From contig JAIRZO010000027.1 in assembly GCA_031267195.1 (NCBI GenBank), forward strand, positions 1-6,194: a stretch of DNA of 6,194 bases. The letters are read 5' to 3'. This DNA comes from Holosporaceae bacterium. Its GTDB lineage: Bacteria; Pseudomonadota; Alphaproteobacteria; UBA3830. Made by a program: the position numbers and the translations under genes. The number at the start of each line of letters is the position of its first letter. The stretch's first letter is position 1. This document shows positions 4,999 to 6,194 of this stretch, one piece after another. The notes beneath the pieces were generated by a model. The model was not told where the DNA came from, searched no databases, and worked only from the letters and a program-made list of their open reading frames with translations.

Positions 4999-5970
4999 TT
5001 ATTTCACCACAGTTACGTTTTTTGGAATTTGAATTTTGAACTTTTCTGCAAGTTTCCTATTAATGTAGCACTTATGATGCTCTGCCTTCAGGAAGAGTGG
5101 CGGTAAATTTTTAATATCCTCATCCTTTAGCAATTGCGCGATCAGTTTTCCCGCATTTCTACCGACTAACTCATAATTCACTCCAAAACTTGCGAGAGCT
5201 AATCCATCTTGAACTGCCTGATCTTCAGCATTGAATACCGGTATTCCCATCTTTTCAGCTTCTGTAGCAATTGTGGGTAGGGCCGGCTGAATTGGACCGC
5301 TGGTTCCCACATAAATGAAATCCACTCTGCCGCGAAACTGTTGCATGCGCAGCGGAATATCTCGAGATTGATCCACCGGAATCGCAACGACGGATAGCTG
5401 GGCAGCTGCGGCTGCTGCCTTCATCATCGATACCAGCGCTGCATCATTGCTCTCGGATGTTGAATAAAGCAAACCAACGGTCCTGGCGTTCGGCAGGATG
5501 GTTTTTACAAAATTAAGAAGAGCCCCTAAATCTCCTCTATCGGAACTTCCGGTAACATTCTCATGAGACATTGATGCATCATTCACAAGACCAGCAGAAA
5601 CTGGATCTGTGATGTCACAGAAGACCAGCGGAATATCGTGAATTTTTCCCTTTGCGAACTGAGCGATGGGAGTTGCCTTTACCAGCATAACCTTCGGATC
5701 AGCCGCGCGCAATTTTGTGATCATTTGAGGAATGAGTGCTGCATCAAATCCAACGTCGGCAATCTCATATCTGATGTTTTTGTTTTCCACAAAACCCTGT
5801 TCCTCCAATTCCATTTTTGTGCCTCTTATGGAAGCCTCCAGAGAGGCATGGGGACCATAATTGGCAATGGCCACCAGCGGCAGATCCTTCTTTTTGCAAA
5901 AACAGCAAAGTGCAATCGCCAAAGCGGCGCCAGTCACTGTAACTATTGCAAGAATATTTCTTTTTCTCAT
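4999..5970 (-). CDS. ABC transporter substrate-binding protein, TrpX-like, SBP3
   Basis: Third paralogue, 323 residues from the ATG at 5968-5970. That start is preferred over the upstream in-frame TTG (5997) because TGAGGG precedes it and the protein then begins with a normal signal peptide, MRKRNILAIV. The hydrophobic core ends in ALCCFCKKK: three cysteines but no standard lipobox; alignment with SBP2 (SSCKKK) points to Cys25. Family segments are VAIANYG, ADVGFD, TPIAQFAKGKI, ITDPV, NVTGSSD, IYVGTSG and SFGVNYE. Compared with the others it diverges around VGFDAALIP...PKVMLVKATPIAQ and has an Ala-rich helix (KAAAAAAQ), while its C-terminus (HHKCYINRKLAEKF) is closest to SBP1. It is the first gene of the minus-strand cluster in this window and probably shares the downstream ATPase and permease. 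Its ligand may differ from those of SBP1 and SBP2. Confidence 0.9.
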   Translation of the reverse strand: MRKRNILAIVTVTGAALAIALCCFCKKKDLPLVAIANYGPHASLEASIRGTKMELEEQGFVENKNIRYEIADVGFDAALIPQMITKLRAADPKVMLVKATPIAQFAKGKIHDIPLVFCDITDPVSAGLVNDASMSHENVTGSSDRGDLGALLNFVKTILPNARTVGLLYSTSESNDAALVSMMKAAAAAAQLSVVAIPVDQSRDIPLRMQQFRGRVDFIYVGTSGPIQPALPTIATEAEKMGIPVFNAEDQAVQDGLALASFGVNYELVGRNAGKLIAQLLKDEDIKNLPPLFLKAEHHKCYINRKLAEKFKIQIPKNVTVVK

Positions 5971-5975
5971 GGGAA

Positions 5976-5981
5976 CCCTCA
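5976..5981 (-). promoter_or_regulatory. Shine-Dalgarno sequence that fixes the SBP3 start
   Basis: TGAGGG five bases before the ATG at 5968-5970. The earlier in-frame TTG at 5997 has no comparable site and would add nine residues before an otherwise normal signal peptide. Confidence 0.65.
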
Positions 5982-5997
5982 CATTTAACTCATTCAA

Positions 5998-6194
5998 AAT
6001 AAGAAGCTGGATTTCGAAGGCGAAAATTCACGGCAATTACAGCCTTTCAAGTCCGGAGTCTCATCTTGAATGAGTATATAAAAAAACAGACTCACGCTGC
6101 AATAGCCATATACGGAAACGATTTAGATCTCAGGTGCTCATTGCTCTGAATTGTTCAATAATTTTACAAAAAATCTCAACATTTTTCAAGAATT
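5998..6194 (-). other. upstream region of SBP3 without a recognisable leader ORF
   Basis: About 200 bases without a gene. ATG-started frames on the minus strand give only mini-ORFs of up to five residues (MST, MAIAA, MRLRT). There is no TGAGAGTGAG box and no UUGGC...GGCCAG hairpin. A weak compound stem, AAGGC/GCCTT with inner AATT/AATT, lies at 6017-6046, 46 bases before the SBP3 start. The region is cut by the window edge. Confidence 0.5.
6161..6189 (-). promoter_or_regulatory. possible sigma-70-type promoter for SBP3
   Basis: TTGAAA (6184-6189), a 17-base spacer and TAAAAT (6161-6166); each hexamer matches consensus at five of six positions. It would give a leader of about 180 bases. AT-rich surroundings raise the chance of a false match. 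Confidence 0.4.

Noticed and set aside
5971..5997. Upstream TTG start for SBP3
   Set aside because: It adds nine residues ahead of a normal signal peptide and lacks a ribosome-binding site; ATG at 5968-5970 has one.
5994..6095. Minus-strand GTG-started ORF of 33 codons beginning MSLFFY, upstream of SBP3
   Set aside because: No Shine-Dalgarno sequence, the aromatic residues are at the wrong end, and there is no box or hairpin like those of the other two leaders.

Overview
The window looks like part of a moderately AT-rich proteobacterial chromosome. The main taxonomic clue is a heat-shock sigma factor of the RpoH (sigma-32) type, which is essentially a proteobacterial family. Small intergenic spaces, overlapping gene ends and an importer probably for aromatic amino acids would fit a host-associated alphaproteobacterium such as a Holosporales-like lineage, but that placement is inference only.

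Layout. Bases 1-867 (+) hold the 3' part of rpoH, cut by the window's left edge. Everything else reads on the minus strand, so its transcription order runs from right to left: a substrate-binding lipoprotein (SBP3, 4999-5970), a second one (SBP2, 3709-4668), a third one (SBP1, 2450-3409), an ABC ATPase (1705-2442) and a membrane permease (840-1715). SBP1, ATPase and permease are tightly packed (7-nt gap, then 11-nt overlap) and form one operon. SBP2 and SBP3 are paralogues of SBP1 with their own upstream regions. The proteins resemble the TrpX/TrpY/TrpZ type of importer (PF04392 binding protein, LivH-like permease, LivF/TrpZ-like ATPase), whose characterised members bind aromatic amino acids. 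The simplest reading is one transport core served by three alternative binding proteins.

The most interesting part is in the two gaps of about 300 bases, upstream of SBP1 and upstream of SBP2. Each has, in the same order on the minus strand: a sigma-70-like promoter just after the previous gene's stop; an identical 10-base purine-rich box, TGAGAGTGAG; a small ORF (47 and 42 codons) starting 6-8 bases after that box; an aromatic run ending in Trp at residue 37 in both ORFs (FFW and YYW), followed by x-x-Gly-Gln; a hairpin UUGGC(C/U)-N4-GGCCAG whose 5' arm contains that Trp codon, followed after 5-6 bases by a U-run; a second perfect hairpin ending exactly 49 bases before the SBP start; then an ordinary Shine-Dalgarno sequence. 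This looks like a pair of aromatic-amino-acid leader peptides controlling the binding proteins by attenuation or a related ribosome-dependent mechanism. It is a hypothesis from two examples, but the matching residue number and order are hard to dismiss. SBP3 has a promoter-like sequence but no equivalent leader.

A second oddity is that the ATPase has Ala where the Walker B catalytic Glu is expected (LLLDAH in place of LLLDEH or LLLDEP), although every other nucleotide-binding motif is intact.
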